The notes beneath the pieces were generated by a model. It was not told the origin of the DNA. It did no database searches and saw only the letters and a program-made list of their open reading frames with translations. Below are positions 34,640-44,184 of a stretch of 64,000 nt of DNA, in pieces. The position numbers and the translations under genes were made by a program. The stretch spans positions 434,001 through 498,000 of the forward strand of contig NZ_JAMGBD010000002.1 in NCBI RefSeq assembly GCF_023516555.1, read 5' to 3'. The stretch comes from Sphingomonas alba. GTDB lineage: Bacteria > Pseudomonadota > Alphaproteobacteria > Sphingomonadales > Sphingomonadaceae. Every line of letters starts with the position of its first letter. The stretch's first letter is position 1.

Positions 34640-36295
34640 ATGGCGAGTATTGCACTTCACGATGACCACCAGCCCTGGCCGATGAAGCGCGTCGTCGCGG
34701 CGTCGTCGGCGGGCACCGCGTTCGAATGGTACGACTTCTTCATCTTCGGCAGCCTGGCGACGACCATCCAGAAGGTCTTCTTCGCCGGCCTCGACCCGAC
34801 CGCAGGCCTCGTCGCCGCGCTCGGACTGTTCGCCGCCGGCTTCGCTTTCCGCCCGCTTGGTGCGGTGATCTTCGGCGTCATCGGCGACCGGGTTGGCCGC
34901 AAGGGCGCCTTCCTCGCTACCGTCAGCCTGATGGGCGGCGCGACCTTTCTCATCGGCCTGCTGCCGACCTACCAGACGGCCGGCATCGTCTCGCCGATCC
35001 TGCTCATCCTGCTGCGCATCTGCCAGGGCATCGCGCTCGGCGGAGAATATGGCGGCGCGGCGATCTATGTGGCCGAGCATGCGCCCCGGAAGCAGCGCGG
35101 CATGATGACCGGCTGGATCCAGATCACGGCGTCACTCGGCCTCATCGCCGGCCTGCTGGTGATCCTCGCCACCCGCAAGACGCTCGGCGACGACGGTTTC
35201 CAGGCCTGGGGCTGGCGCGTGCCGTTCCTCGCCTCGGTCGTGCTGCTAGGGATTTCGCTCTGGATGCGGGTCAGGCTCTCGGAAAGTCCGGAATTCGCCA
35301 AGCTGAAGGCGGAGGGTGCGGTCACGAAGATGCCGCTGCGCGAGGCTTTCGCCCAACGCGACAACCTCCGCCGCGTGCTGATTGCCTTCTTTGGCATCAT
35401 GTGTGCGCAGGGCGCCGTCTGGTATCTGACCTTCTTCTATATCCAGGTGTTCCTGACGCGCTCGCTGGGGGTGCCGGAGCAGACCAAGGACATGCTGGTG
35501 CTCGGCATGACCGTATTGAGCGCGCCGCTCTACGTCTATTTCGGGCATCTCTCGGACAAGGTCGGCCGCAAACGAGTGATGCTCGGCGGAATGTTGCTGG
35601 CGCTCGTCGCCTACAATCCCGGCTTCCACGCCATCGCCAATGCCGCCAACCCGGCGTTGGCCGCCGCCCACCTAAGCAAGCCGGTCGAAGTCCACGTCGA
35701 CCCGGCTACCTGCAAGGTGCAGTTCGACCCGGTCGGCACCCGGCGCTTCGACAGCAGCTGCGACATCGCCAAGTCGATGCTGGCGACGATGGGCATCAGC
35801 TACGACATCATCCCCTATGCGGATAAAGAGGCGATCGTCTCCGTCGGCCAGCAGCAGGTGCAGATCCCGGACGGGCGCGGCCTCGATACGGCCGATCTGA
35901 AGGCGCTGAAGGATGCGTCGACCAAGGAAGTCCGCGCGGCCCTGACGGCGGAGGGTTATCCCGAAAAGGCCGACCCGGCGAAGATGAACTACGGCGTCAT
36001 GTTCGCCTGGCTGATGGTGTTCGCGGTGGCGGCCACGGCGCTCTACGGGCCGCAGGCGGCGGCGCTGGTCGAAATGTTCCCGACCCGCATCCGCTACACG
36101 GCCATGTCGGTGCCCTATCATGCCGGCACCGGCTGGGTCGGCGGCTTCCTGCCCTTCACCAGCTTCGCGCTGGTGGCGATCACCGGCAATATCTACGCCA
36201 GCCTCTGGTACCCGGCGTTTTTCACCGCGATTTCGGTCGTGGTCGCCTTCTTCTTCATCAAGGAGACGAAGGGAAAACCGCTGGATCAGTGCTGA
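34640..36295 (+). CDS. MHS-family MFS transporter with an extra soluble insertion
   Basis: 551 residues. N-terminal half is typical metabolite:H+ symporter (ProP/KgtP/ShiA-like): SSAGTAFEWYDFFIFG, RPLGAVIFGVIGDRVGRKG and RICQGIALGGEYGGA. After about residue 335 a roughly 110-residue soluble segment with Cys (DPATCKVQFDPVGTRRFDSSCD) and no helix interrupts the second half, before membrane helices resume at NYGVMFAWLMVF. Most MHS carriers lack this. The loop may be periplasmic with a disulfide. It follows acs, so an organic acid is a plausible substrate. Confidence 0.82.
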   Translation: MASIALHDDHQPWPMKRVVAASSAGTAFEWYDFFIFGSLATTIQKVFFAGLDPTAGLVAALGLFAAGFAFRPLGAVIFGVIGDRVGRKGAFLATVSLMGGATFLIGLLPTYQTAGIVSPILLILLRICQGIALGGEYGGAAIYVAEHAPRKQRGMMTGWIQITASLGLIAGLLVILATRKTLGDDGFQAWGWRVPFLASVVLLGISLWMRVRLSESPEFAKLKAEGAVTKMPLREAFAQRDNLRRVLIAFFGIMCAQGAVWYLTFFYIQVFLTRSLGVPEQTKDMLVLGMTVLSAPLYVYFGHLSDKVGRKRVMLGGMLLALVAYNPGFHAIANAANPALAAAHLSKPVEVHVDPATCKVQFDPVGTRRFDSSCDIAKSMLATMGISYDIIPYADKEAIVSVGQQQVQIPDGRGLDTADLKALKDASTKEVRAALTAEGYPEKADPAKMNYGVMFAWLMVFAVAATALYGPQAAALVEMFPTRIRYTAMSVPYHAGTGWVGGFLPFTSFALVAITGNIYASLWYPAFFTAISVVVAFFFIKETKGKPLDQC

Positions 36296-36325
36296 GCCAG
36301 ACTCGAATTCGCTTTGGAGGAAATC

Positions 36326-36562
36326 GTGACCGAATCGAGGAAGAACGATGAGGCTGACAAAAGGTCGGTGGCGTGGTTGCGTTGGGAATTGACGTTCTGG
36401 CCAGTTTTGTTGACCGCGTGGCTCGCTGAGCGCTGGTTCGGGTTCACTGCCGTGATGATCGTGCTCGCCGTCGTGGCTGTCGGCGCACTGGGTTACCAGC
36501 GGCTAGTGAACCGCCGATCATGGCAGTCAATTCTCCGAGGTGATCGCGCCTCCAAGCAGTAG
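36326..36562 (+). CDS. Small inner-membrane protein, two helices
   Basis: 78 residues from a GTG start, which GGAGG (36316-36320) with 5-base spacing selects over the upstream TTG. The N-terminus is charged, then helices at about residues 25-40 and 42-60 and a basic tail (NRRSWQSILRGDR). No family is recognised. Codon use is less GC-biased than the neighbours. It sits between the MHS carrier and the minus-strand pgl. Confidence 0.5.
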   Translation: MTESRKNDEADKRSVAWLRWELTFWPVLLTAWLAERWFGFTAVMIVLAVVAVGALGYQRLVNRRSWQSILRGDRASKQ

Positions 36563-36584
36563 TGGTTCTGGCCCGTCGCCCTGC

Positions 36585-37286
36585 CTACGGGGCCCAATGA
36601 ATGTCGATCGGCTGCTCGGCCTCGGCGAGGACGCGGCCGATGGGGAGCTTGCTGGACTGGCCGTCCTCGATAGCACCCTCAAGCAAGGCCTTTTTGTCGT
36701 CGCCGGTCACAGTGATCAGGACCGTCCGCGCCGACAGGATCGCCGACCGAGTGAGCGAGACGCGCGCTACCGGCGCATCATCGGGCAGCGGGTCGGGCAT
36801 GACGCCGACCGCGTGCCTGCCCTTGGGCGCGTTGAGCGCTTCTTCCAGGTCCGGCCCCGCGAAGATGGACGCCGTGTGGCCGTCGCCGCCGACGCCCAGC
36901 CAGGCGAGGTCCAGCGGGAACTTGAGCTCGGACAGCTTGGCGTTCGCGGAATTGCCGGCGAGCTTGTAGTCGCTGATGTCGCTGGTGATCGGGAAGACCC
37001 GGGCGCCGGCAGGCAGGAAGGCCTGGGCGATGGCGCGAATATTGGCCCGCTCGTCCGTCAGCGGCACCAGCCGGTCGTCGGTCGGGATGATCGTCACCTT
37101 CTTCCAGTTGAGCTTGGCTGAGGCGAGCTTCTTGTAGATCGGCAGCGGCGTTGTGCCGCCGGGAACGGCGATCAGGGCCTCGCCACGGGCATCGAGCGCA
37201 CTTTCGATGATGAACCCGATGTCGCCGGCGACGGCATCCGCCATTTCGTCGGCATCGTCATATTCCCACCATTCGGCTTCGATCAT
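36585..37286 (-). CDS. pgl: 6-phosphogluconolactonase
   Basis: 233 residues with the PGGTTPLPIYKKL motif near residue 42, TDDRLVPLTDERAN, and the WLGVGGDGHTASIF active-site strand. It hydrolyses 6-phosphogluconolactone in the pentose-phosphate or Entner-Doudoroff route. A minus-strand tonB gene lies about 60 bp downstream, likely a separate unit. Confidence 0.93.
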   Translation of the reverse strand: MIEAEWWEYDDADEMADAVAGDIGFIIESALDARGEALIAVPGGTTPLPIYKKLASAKLNWKKVTIIPTDDRLVPLTDERANIRAIAQAFLPAGARVFPITSDISDYKLAGNSANAKLSELKFPLDLAWLGVGGDGHTASIFAGPDLEEALNAPKGRHAVGVMPDPLPDDAPVARVSLTRSAILSARTVLITVTGDDKKALLEGAIEDGQSSKLPIGRVLAEAEQPIDIHWAP

Positions 37287-37345
37287 GGAAAAGCGCTCCT
37301 GTTGCGGCGGTGCGCTTGCCCCAGGCTCGCGGAAATTGCCAGCGC

Positions 37346-38083
37346 TCAGGAGCCGACCGGTTCCTGGGCATAGCCGGACCAGTCGATCACGGCACGGCCA
37401 TTGGCGTCGGTCGCCGGCCGGTAACGCAGTTTCGACATGGCAAGGCTACAGGTCCACTGATCGACGGCCCGATTACCGCTGGAACGCATGACTTCGCAGC
37501 CGAAGGGCCTGCCGGCGACATCCACATGGAAACGGATGAACACTGGTGCGCCACGGGGCCACTGGTTTAGGACTTCGCGGGGATAGTCGCGGCCTCCCAG
37601 TTTGGGCGTCAGCAGCGAGGGGCGAACGACGGCCCCGGAGCCACCGCCCCCCCTGCCGTTCCCCGAACCGCCCGCACCCGTGCCGTTCCCAATTCCTCCG
37701 GCGCCCGTTCCCGGGCCAGCCACCGGCGCTGCGCCCTGGGTCGGGTCGGCGCCGGTATTCGGCTTTTCGGCGACCGGCATCGGCGGCGGCACCGGCAGCT
37801 GGATGCGCGGCTTGGGCGCGACGACGGGCGTCGCAGTGCTCTTGATGTTTTCCGGCGAGGACGCGCCTTCCTTGTCCTTCGGCTTTTCCTTCACCGCGAC
37901 CTCGACGACCGGCGGAGGCGGCGGTTCGACATCGACATCGATCAACTGGGGAATGACCTCGTCGCGAATGACCTGCATCGTGCCCGAGAGGTTGAGGAAG
38001 GCGTAGGCCAAAGCGGCGTGGATCAGCACCACCATCGTGATGGAGCCGGCCTTGTCGCCTTTGTTGAGGTCAGAACGATACAT
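37346..38083 (-). CDS. TonB-family energy transducer (second copy)
   Basis: 245 residues: N-terminal membrane anchor (about residues 15-35, ITMVVLIHAALAYAFLNL), Pro-rich linker (EPPPPPVVE, later QLPVPPPMP), a Gly-rich low-complexity tract (GTGAGGIGNGTGAGGSGNG), and a C-terminal TonB domain with PVFIRFHVDVAGRPFGCEV and a final RPATDANGRAVIDW. It differs from the plus-strand TonB at 16858 in linker and length. No ExbBD neighbours. Confidence 0.8.
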   Translation of the reverse strand: MYRSDLNKGDKAGSITMVVLIHAALAYAFLNLSGTMQVIRDEVIPQLIDVDVEPPPPPVVEVAVKEKPKDKEGASSPENIKSTATPVVAPKPRIQLPVPPPMPVAEKPNTGADPTQGAAPVAGPGTGAGGIGNGTGAGGSGNGRGGGGSGAVVRPSLLTPKLGGRDYPREVLNQWPRGAPVFIRFHVDVAGRPFGCEVMRSSGNRAVDQWTCSLAMSKLRYRPATDANGRAVIDWSGYAQEPVGS

Positions 38084-38137
38084 ATCAGCAACAAACGCCC
38101 GGTTGAGCGGCAGGGTTTCCCACGTCTAAGGTGACCC

Positions 38138-39313
38138 ATGGCTGAAGCTTATATCGTCGAGGCGCTGCGGACGGCAGGCGGCAAGCGTGGCGGGGCGCTG
38201 AAGGACTGGCACCCTGCCGACATGGGCGCCGCGGTGCTGGATGCACTGGTCGAGAAAAGCGGGATCGATCCGGCGCTCGTCGAGGACGTCATCGTCGGCT
38301 GCGTATCCCAGGTTGGCGAGCAGAGCTTCCACATCGGCCGCAACATGGTCATGGCCTCCCGCCTGCCCGACAGCGTGCCGGCGGTCAGCATCGACCGGCA
38401 ATGCGGGTCTTCGCAGCAATCCCTGCATTTTGCTGCCCAAGCGGTGATGAGCGGGACGCAGGAAGTCGTCATCGCCGCCGGCGTCGAGAGCATGACGCGT
38501 GTGCCGATGGGGACGCCGGTTTTCCTGCCGCTCCAGGCGGGCATTGGCACCGGCCCGTGGCCTCAGTCGATCAAGGACCGTTACGGCGTCTCCGAGTTCA
38601 GCCAGTTCACCGGCGCCGAGACGATCGCGAAGAACTATGGCTTCACGCGCGAGCAGCTCGACGAATATGCTCTCGGCAGTCATCGCAAGGCGGCGGAGGC
38701 CACGGAGGCCGGGGCGTTCGACAGCGAAATCGTCCCGCTCGCGATCCTCGACGCCGAGGGCAACGAGACCTTCCATGCACGGGACGAGGGCATCCGCTTC
38801 GACGCATCGTTGGAGGGACTTGGCAGCCTGAAAACGCTGAAGCCCGACGGCGTCATCACCGCCGGCAACGCCAGCCAGATTTGCGACGGGGCGAGCGGGC
38901 TGCTGGTCGTCAGCGAGAGGGCGTTGAAGGACCACGGCCTGAAGCCTCTCGCCCGTATCGACAATCTGACCGTCACCGCCGGCGACCCGGTAATCATGCT
39001 GATGGAGCCGATCCCGGCAACACGGCGCGCACTCGAACGGTCCGGCCGCAGCATCGGCGACATCGACCTCTACGAAGTGAACGAAGCCTTTGCGCCCGTT
39101 CCCATGGCTTGGCTCAGGGAAATCGGCGGCGATCCGGAGCGGCTCAACGTCAACGGCGGCGCCATCGCGCTTGGCCATCCTTTAGGGGCTAGCGGAGCCA
39201 AGCTGATGGCGACATTGGTCCATGCGTTGCATGCGCGCGGCAAGCGATTCGGGCTTCAGACGATGTGCGAAGGCGGCGGCATCGCCAATGTCACCATCAT
39301 CGAGGCACTCTGA
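38138..39313 (+). CDS. Acetyl-CoA C-acetyltransferase (thiolase)
   Basis: 391 residues. The nucleophilic Cys lies in the SIDRQCGSSQQSLH segment. The His and second Cys motifs are NVNGGAIALGHPLGASGA and TMCEGGGIANV near the end. The middle reads DPALVEDVIVGCVSQVG. It condenses two acetyl-CoA or acts in beta-oxidation. It is a single plus-strand gene and has no adjacent PHB genes. Confidence 0.9.
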   Translation: MAEAYIVEALRTAGGKRGGALKDWHPADMGAAVLDALVEKSGIDPALVEDVIVGCVSQVGEQSFHIGRNMVMASRLPDSVPAVSIDRQCGSSQQSLHFAAQAVMSGTQEVVIAAGVESMTRVPMGTPVFLPLQAGIGTGPWPQSIKDRYGVSEFSQFTGAETIAKNYGFTREQLDEYALGSHRKAAEATEAGAFDSEIVPLAILDAEGNETFHARDEGIRFDASLEGLGSLKTLKPDGVITAGNASQICDGASGLLVVSERALKDHGLKPLARIDNLTVTAGDPVIMLMEPIPATRRALERSGRSIGDIDLYEVNEAFAPVPMAWLREIGGDPERLNVNGGAIALGHPLGASGAKLMATLVHALHARGKRFGLQTMCEGGGIANVTIIEAL

Positions 39314-39403
39314 GTGGGCCGCATCTGACCGATTTGTTTCAGCGTAAACCGCGAAAATCCGCCATTTGTCCCAGCCTGAAACTTCCGGCGTCATTGACTC
39401 CGA

Positions 39404-39419
39404 TTAATATTTGGTAAAC
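39404..39419 (+). promoter_or_regulatory. Near-consensus CtrA box before the decapeptide-repeat gene
   Basis: TTAA-TATTTGG-TAAAC matches the CtrA form TTAA-N7-TTAAC at all but one position. It lies 36 bases before the ATG at 39455. CtrA is the alphaproteobacterial cell-cycle and envelope regulator. Overlapping -35/-10-like elements are weak. Confidence 0.4.
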
Positions 39420-39454
39420 AATCGACCCCTTGGACTGCACTAGGGGGTATCATC

Positions 39455-41008
39455 ATGACTGCCGCCGTTTCCCAAAATCGTAAGTACCTTATGTCGGGTG
39501 CGTTGATCGCCGTCGTCGCCGTGAGCGCCTACGGCCTGGGCCGCGTATATCCACCGCTGGGACCGGCCGAGGGCACCATTGCTCCGGCTGAACGCTATGT
39601 CTCCAGCCAGGTTCAATCAGGCGACGTCACCTTGGGTGACCAGTCGGTTCCGCAGTTGATGCAGACCGACGCCTTTGAACTGATGACCAAGGATCCTCAA
39701 TTCGCCGCCATGGTGAGGGACCCGAATTTCGCCGTCATGGCGAAGGACCCGGCTCTGCTGGCTTCGCTCTCCGCGAACGCCCGTGAGCTTGCGGCCGTCG
39801 CCAAGGATCCGAACATGTTCGCCCAAATGGCGAAGCAGGCTCAAGCCGTGTCGGCCGCGGGCCGTGAGGCCAATCTGCAATCGGCGCAGCTGTTTACTGC
39901 CATGGCGCGTCAGGCTCCGGCCTTCCAGGTTCTGGCGAAATATCCGGAAGCTCTGGTCGCGCTGTCGCATGACGCCAACATGGCCGCGCAATATGGCAAG
40001 AACCCGCAGGCGTTTGCCGACGCAGTGAACAAGAACCCGGCCTATGCCAACCTCGCGGCGAATGCCCGCGACGTGGCGGCCATCACGGCCAACGGCCAGG
40101 TGTTCCAGGCGATCGCCCAGAACTCCGCGGCTCTCGGCCAACTGGCGCAGAACCATGCCGCTCTGCAGGCAGCGTCGGCTCAGGCTGCTTCCTTCGCTGC
40201 CAATATGAAGGGTGCGCAGGGTCTCGATGCCAACTTCGCGGCCGCCTTCGGCAAGAATGCCCAAGCCTATAGCCAATTGGCGCTTCAGCCGCAGCTGATG
40301 GGCGTCATGGCGCGTTATCCGCAGGTCTTCGCATCGCTGGCTAACCACCCGCAGGCGCTTGCCAATATGGCGGCGAATGCGCGTGCCTATGCCCAGTTCT
40401 CGAAGGACCCGCAGGCCTTTGCCAATGCGGTGAAGAACCCGCAGGGCATTGCCTCGATGGCTCGGGACGCCAGTGCTTTCGCGCAGCTTGCCGCTGACTC
40501 GAAGGCGATGGCGAGCCTCCAGGCCAATGCGCAGGTGTTCAACGCGATTGCCCAGAACCATGCGGCGTTCAACGCTTTGGCGACCAACTCGCAACTGCTG
40601 TCGGCGGCGACCAATGCCGCTGCGGTGCAGGCGATGGCTCAGAACGCAGCTGCGTTCCAGAGCGCCGCTCGTGATGCGCAGGGGCTTGCCTCGGCTGCGA
40701 GGGACGCCCAGGCGTTCGTGTCGCAGGCGACCGCGGCGAACATGGCGGCTCAGGGACACCTGAATCCGCAGCTCATGGCGTCGATGGCTGCAAACTCGCA
40801 GGCCTTCGCGGCGATGACGCAGAATCCGAATGCCTTCGCTCAGTTCGCGAAGAACGCCAATCTGCTGGCGAGCTTCTCGGCCAATGCGAGGGCGTTCGAG
40901 GCATTTGGCCGCAATCCGAACTTCCAGGCGCTGGCGCTCAATCCGGCGTTCGCGGCTGGCTTGCAAAGCGGAGCGATCCAGGCGTCGTTCAACGCCCAAG
41001 CTCGCTAG
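39455..41008 (+). CDS. Membrane-anchored protein of about forty 10-residue Ala/Asn-rich repeats
   Basis: 517 residues. A GGGGG site lies 7 bases before the ATG. Residues 12-32 are a signal anchor (SGALIAVVAVSAYGLG). From about residue 75 to the end the protein is an almost continuous tandem of degenerate decapeptides with the form (N/D)-P-x-A-F-A-x-M/L-A-x, such as NPQAFAQLA, DPNFAVMAK and NPNAFAQFAKN. Ala, Asn, Gln and Phe dominate and Cys is absent. I do not recognise a named family. A short-period helical solenoid facing the periplasm is an inference. Its place before the gluzincin/PrsW genes suggests a shared envelope function. Confidence 0.7.
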   Translation: MTAAVSQNRKYLMSGALIAVVAVSAYGLGRVYPPLGPAEGTIAPAERYVSSQVQSGDVTLGDQSVPQLMQTDAFELMTKDPQFAAMVRDPNFAVMAKDPALLASLSANARELAAVAKDPNMFAQMAKQAQAVSAAGREANLQSAQLFTAMARQAPAFQVLAKYPEALVALSHDANMAAQYGKNPQAFADAVNKNPAYANLAANARDVAAITANGQVFQAIAQNSAALGQLAQNHAALQAASAQAASFAANMKGAQGLDANFAAAFGKNAQAYSQLALQPQLMGVMARYPQVFASLANHPQALANMAANARAYAQFSKDPQAFANAVKNPQGIASMARDASAFAQLAADSKAMASLQANAQVFNAIAQNHAAFNALATNSQLLSAATNAAAVQAMAQNAAAFQSAARDAQGLASAARDAQAFVSQATAANMAAQGHLNPQLMASMAANSQAFAAMTQNPNAFAQFAKNANLLASFSANARAFEAFGRNPNFQALALNPAFAAGLQSGAIQASFNAQAR

Positions 41009-41048
41009 GAGTAGTTAGCGGCCGCTTGGCCGAGTGGGGGGCTAACAT

Positions 41049-44000
41049 TTGGCCAAGTGGCGTACTTATCGTGCGTGTAGGGGAAGCGTGGCCGCACTGC
41101 TCGTCAGTGCGGCCACTGCTGCATTAGCGCAACCGGCGGACCAGCCGCCTCCGCAACCGCCGACGACCACGGTCACCGAGCCGATCGCCGAGCCGGACAA
41201 GAAGCCGACGGAGGAGACGCAGCCGCAGCCCGAAGCACCGCAAGCGCCCCAGCCCGAGCCGGCTCCCGCGCCGCAAGGGCCCGAGCATGTGCCGCCCAGC
41301 CCCGGCGGCCTGAACCTGTCGACGCTCGAGACCAAGAATTTCTCGCTGCTCTATTTCGACCCGGTCCAGACCTATTTGACGCCATACATCGGCCGCTCGG
41401 TCGAAAATGCGCTGGCCTGGCACCGCAAGACCTTCGAATGGCAACCTTGGGACCGCGTCACGGTCCTGCTCAAGGATTTCGGCGACTACGGCAACGCCGC
41501 CGCCCGCTCCTCGCCGAACAACGCCGTCCTCTTCGACGTCGCGCCCTTGTCGCAGAGCATGGAGACGTTCACGCCTGGCGAACGCTTCTTCACGCTGACC
41601 AACCACGAGCTCGCCCACGTCGCGACCATGGACGTGTGGAACAAGCGCGACGCCTTCTGGCGGCACTTCTTCGGCGGCAAGCCGATGCCGATCCAGGAGC
41701 ATCCGGAATCCATCCTCTACAACTTCCTGACGACGCCGCGGAACGTCGTCCCCCGTTGGTGGCTCGAAGGCAGCGCCGTCTTTTTCGAAACCTGGATGGC
41801 GGGCGGCCTCGGCCGCGGCCAGGGCGCCTATGACGAGATGGTCTGGCGCGCCAAGGTCCGCGACGGCGACAAAATCTATTCGCCGCTGGGCCTCGAATCC
41901 GAAGGCACCGCCGTCGACTTCCAGGTCGGCGTCAACGATTACCTCTACGGCACGCGTTTCTATTCCTATCTCGCGCTGACGTACGGGCCGGACAAGGTGC
42001 TGCAATGGCTGCGCCGGCCGGACGGCAGCGCCGGCTATTATTCGGCGGCCTTCAAGCAGGTCTTCGGCAAGAAGCTGGACGCCGCTTGGGACGACTGGAT
42101 TGCGTCCGAGAAGCAGTTCCAGCAGGAGCAACTGGCCAAGCTTTCGGCCTACCCCCTGACGGAGGTCCAGCACCTGAGCCCGCGCGGCCTCGGATCCATT
42201 TCCCGCGGCTTCGTTGATAACAAGACAAACAGCCTGATCGCCGCCTTCCGCTACCCGGGCAAGATCGGCTTCGTCGGCCGCATGGACCTCGCCACCGGCG
42301 AGCTTCACCCCCTGCAGGAAATCAAGGGGATGATGCTCTACAAGGTGACGAGCCTCGCCTTCGACGAGGATACGCGGAAGGTCTATTACACCGAGGACAA
42401 TTACGCCTTCCGCGACCTCATCGAGGTCGATGTCGACACCGGCAAGAAAAAGATGCTGCTGCGCGACGCGCGCATCGGCGACTTCGCATTCAACAAGGTC
42501 GACAAGTCACTCTGGGGCATCCGTCACCAGAACGGCTTCGCGACCATCGTCCGGCTGCCCGCCCCTTACACGGCGTTCAACCAGATCCACACGTTCGATT
42601 ACGGCCAGATCCCGTTCGACCTCGACATCTCGCCCGACGGACGGTTGATGGCGGTCAGCTTCGGCGAGATCAACGGCGACCAATCCGTCCGCGTCTGGTC
42701 GATGGATTCCATGTATCCGGGAACGGAGCCCCAGGAAGTTGCACGCCTGTCGCTGCCGCCATCGACACCGGAAAGCTTCACCTTCACGCCCGACAGCAAG
42801 AGCCTTTACGGCACCTCCTATTACACGGGCGTCTCGAACGTCTTCCACTTCGACATCGCCAGCCAGAAGTATGAAGTCGTCAGCAACGCCTCGACCGGCT
42901 TCTTCCGGCCGCAGCTCCAGCCGGACGGCAAGCTGCTGGTCTATGAATACACAGGCGAGGGGCTGACGCCGTCGCTGATCACGCCGAAGCCGACGGAGGA
43001 CCTCGGCACCGTCGAATTCCTCGGCACCAAGGTGATCAAAACCCATCCGGAGCTCAAGACCTGGGGCGTCGGCTCACCGGCGAAAATCCCGCTCGACGAG
43101 CTGGTCACCGAGCGCGGGCATTACGATGCGACGCGGCGCATGAAGCTCGCGTCCATGTATCCCATCGTCGAGGGCTATAAGAAGCAGGTCTCCCCCGGTT
43201 ATCTCCTCCATTTCGAAGACCCGATGCAGTTTCATCAGTTCGATGCGAGCGTCAGCTACACGCCGTTCGGAGAGATGGAGAGCAAGGAGCGGCTGCACGT
43301 CGCGCTCAAGTACAAGACGCTCAACTGGAAGGTGCAATACCTCCACAATTACGCCGACTTCTACGACCTGTTCGGGCCGGTCGAGCGCAGCCGCAAGGGC
43401 GATGTCGTCTCGCTGGGCTGGAACAAGACCACGATCTACGATCCGCCCAGGACGCTGGACGTCTTCTTCAATGCCGCGGCCTTCTTCGGGCTGGAGCAGT
43501 TGCCCTTCTCGCAGAATGTCGCTTCGCCGAAGAACATCGGCTCGGTCGAGGCAGGCCTGAAATACAGCAACACCCGCAAGTCGCTGGGCGGCGTCGACCA
43601 TGAAAAGGGCATCGCCTGGCGGACGACCGTCGGTTTTGACACCGATTATCACGACGAGTTCACGCACCTCACCGCTGAGCTCGACTATGGCGTGCCGCTG
43701 CCATGGTCGAACTCGTCACTCTGGGGTTATGCGTCGGCCGGCATCATGACCGGCAAGAAGGATAGCCCGCTCGGCAGCTTCTACTTCGGCTCGTTCCGCA
43801 ACAACTATGTCGATAACCGGCCGGAGAAGCGCTACCGCGAACTGGAGGCTTTCCCGGGCTTCGAGATCGACCAGATCGATGCGCGCCGGTTCGGCAAGCT
43901 GATCGGCGAGGTCAATTTGCCTCCCATCCGGTTCGCCGAGGTCGGCACCCCCAGCATCTATTTAAGCTACCTGCGGCCCGCGTTGTTCGCCGGTGCAATG

Positions 44001-44177
44001 TTGACTCATAACGCGGAAGGCGAGAGCCATGATTATGAGACGGTCGGCGGCCAGCTGGACCTGGCCTTCACCGTCGCACTGCGTCTGCCGATGGTATTTT
44101 CGGTCGGTGCCGCCCACGGTTTCGTCGACGGCCATTCCGAGAAGACCGAGTTCCTTGCCTCGCTAAAGATTATGTGA
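41049..44177 (+). CDS. Secreted gluzincin-like peptidase with beta-propeller and probable barrel
   Basis: 1042 residues from a TTG preceded by GGGGGG with about 7-base spacing. Signal peptide 1-28, then a Pro-rich linker to about 75. The HExxH-like zinc motif is H186-E-L-A-H190 with a following Glu at about 240 (WWLEGSAVFFE), the gluzincin layout of Peptidase_MA proteins. Residues about 350-700 contain repeated ISPDG/TPDS blades of a beta-propeller. Residues about 730-1042 alternate short amphipathic strands with aromatic ends, like an outer-membrane barrel. It follows the decapeptide-repeat gene by 40 bp and precedes PrsW by 7 bp. The protease role is inferred from the zinc site. Confidence 0.74.
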   Translation: MAKWRTYRACRGSVAALLVSAATAALAQPADQPPPQPPTTTVTEPIAEPDKKPTEETQPQPEAPQAPQPEPAPAPQGPEHVPPSPGGLNLSTLETKNFSLLYFDPVQTYLTPYIGRSVENALAWHRKTFEWQPWDRVTVLLKDFGDYGNAAARSSPNNAVLFDVAPLSQSMETFTPGERFFTLTNHELAHVATMDVWNKRDAFWRHFFGGKPMPIQEHPESILYNFLTTPRNVVPRWWLEGSAVFFETWMAGGLGRGQGAYDEMVWRAKVRDGDKIYSPLGLESEGTAVDFQVGVNDYLYGTRFYSYLALTYGPDKVLQWLRRPDGSAGYYSAAFKQVFGKKLDAAWDDWIASEKQFQQEQLAKLSAYPLTEVQHLSPRGLGSISRGFVDNKTNSLIAAFRYPGKIGFVGRMDLATGELHPLQEIKGMMLYKVTSLAFDEDTRKVYYTEDNYAFRDLIEVDVDTGKKKMLLRDARIGDFAFNKVDKSLWGIRHQNGFATIVRLPAPYTAFNQIHTFDYGQIPFDLDISPDGRLMAVSFGEINGDQSVRVWSMDSMYPGTEPQEVARLSLPPSTPESFTFTPDSKSLYGTSYYTGVSNVFHFDIASQKYEVVSNASTGFFRPQLQPDGKLLVYEYTGEGLTPSLITPKPTEDLGTVEFLGTKVIKTHPELKTWGVGSPAKIPLDELVTERGHYDATRRMKLASMYPIVEGYKKQVSPGYLLHFEDPMQFHQFDASVSYTPFGEMESKERLHVALKYKTLNWKVQYLHNYADFYDLFGPVERSRKGDVVSLGWNKTTIYDPPRTLDVFFNAAAFFGLEQLPFSQNVASPKNIGSVEAGLKYSNTRKSLGGVDHEKGIAWRTTVGFDTDYHDEFTHLTAELDYGVPLPWSNSSLWGYASAGIMTGKKDSPLGSFYFGSFRNNYVDNRPEKRYRELEAFPGFEIDQIDARRFGKLIGEVNLPPIRFAEVGTPSIYLSYLRPALFAGAMLTHNAEGESHDYETVGGQLDLAFTVALRLPMVFSVGAAHGFVDGHSEKTEFLASLKIM

Positions 44178-44184
44178 GCCGCGG

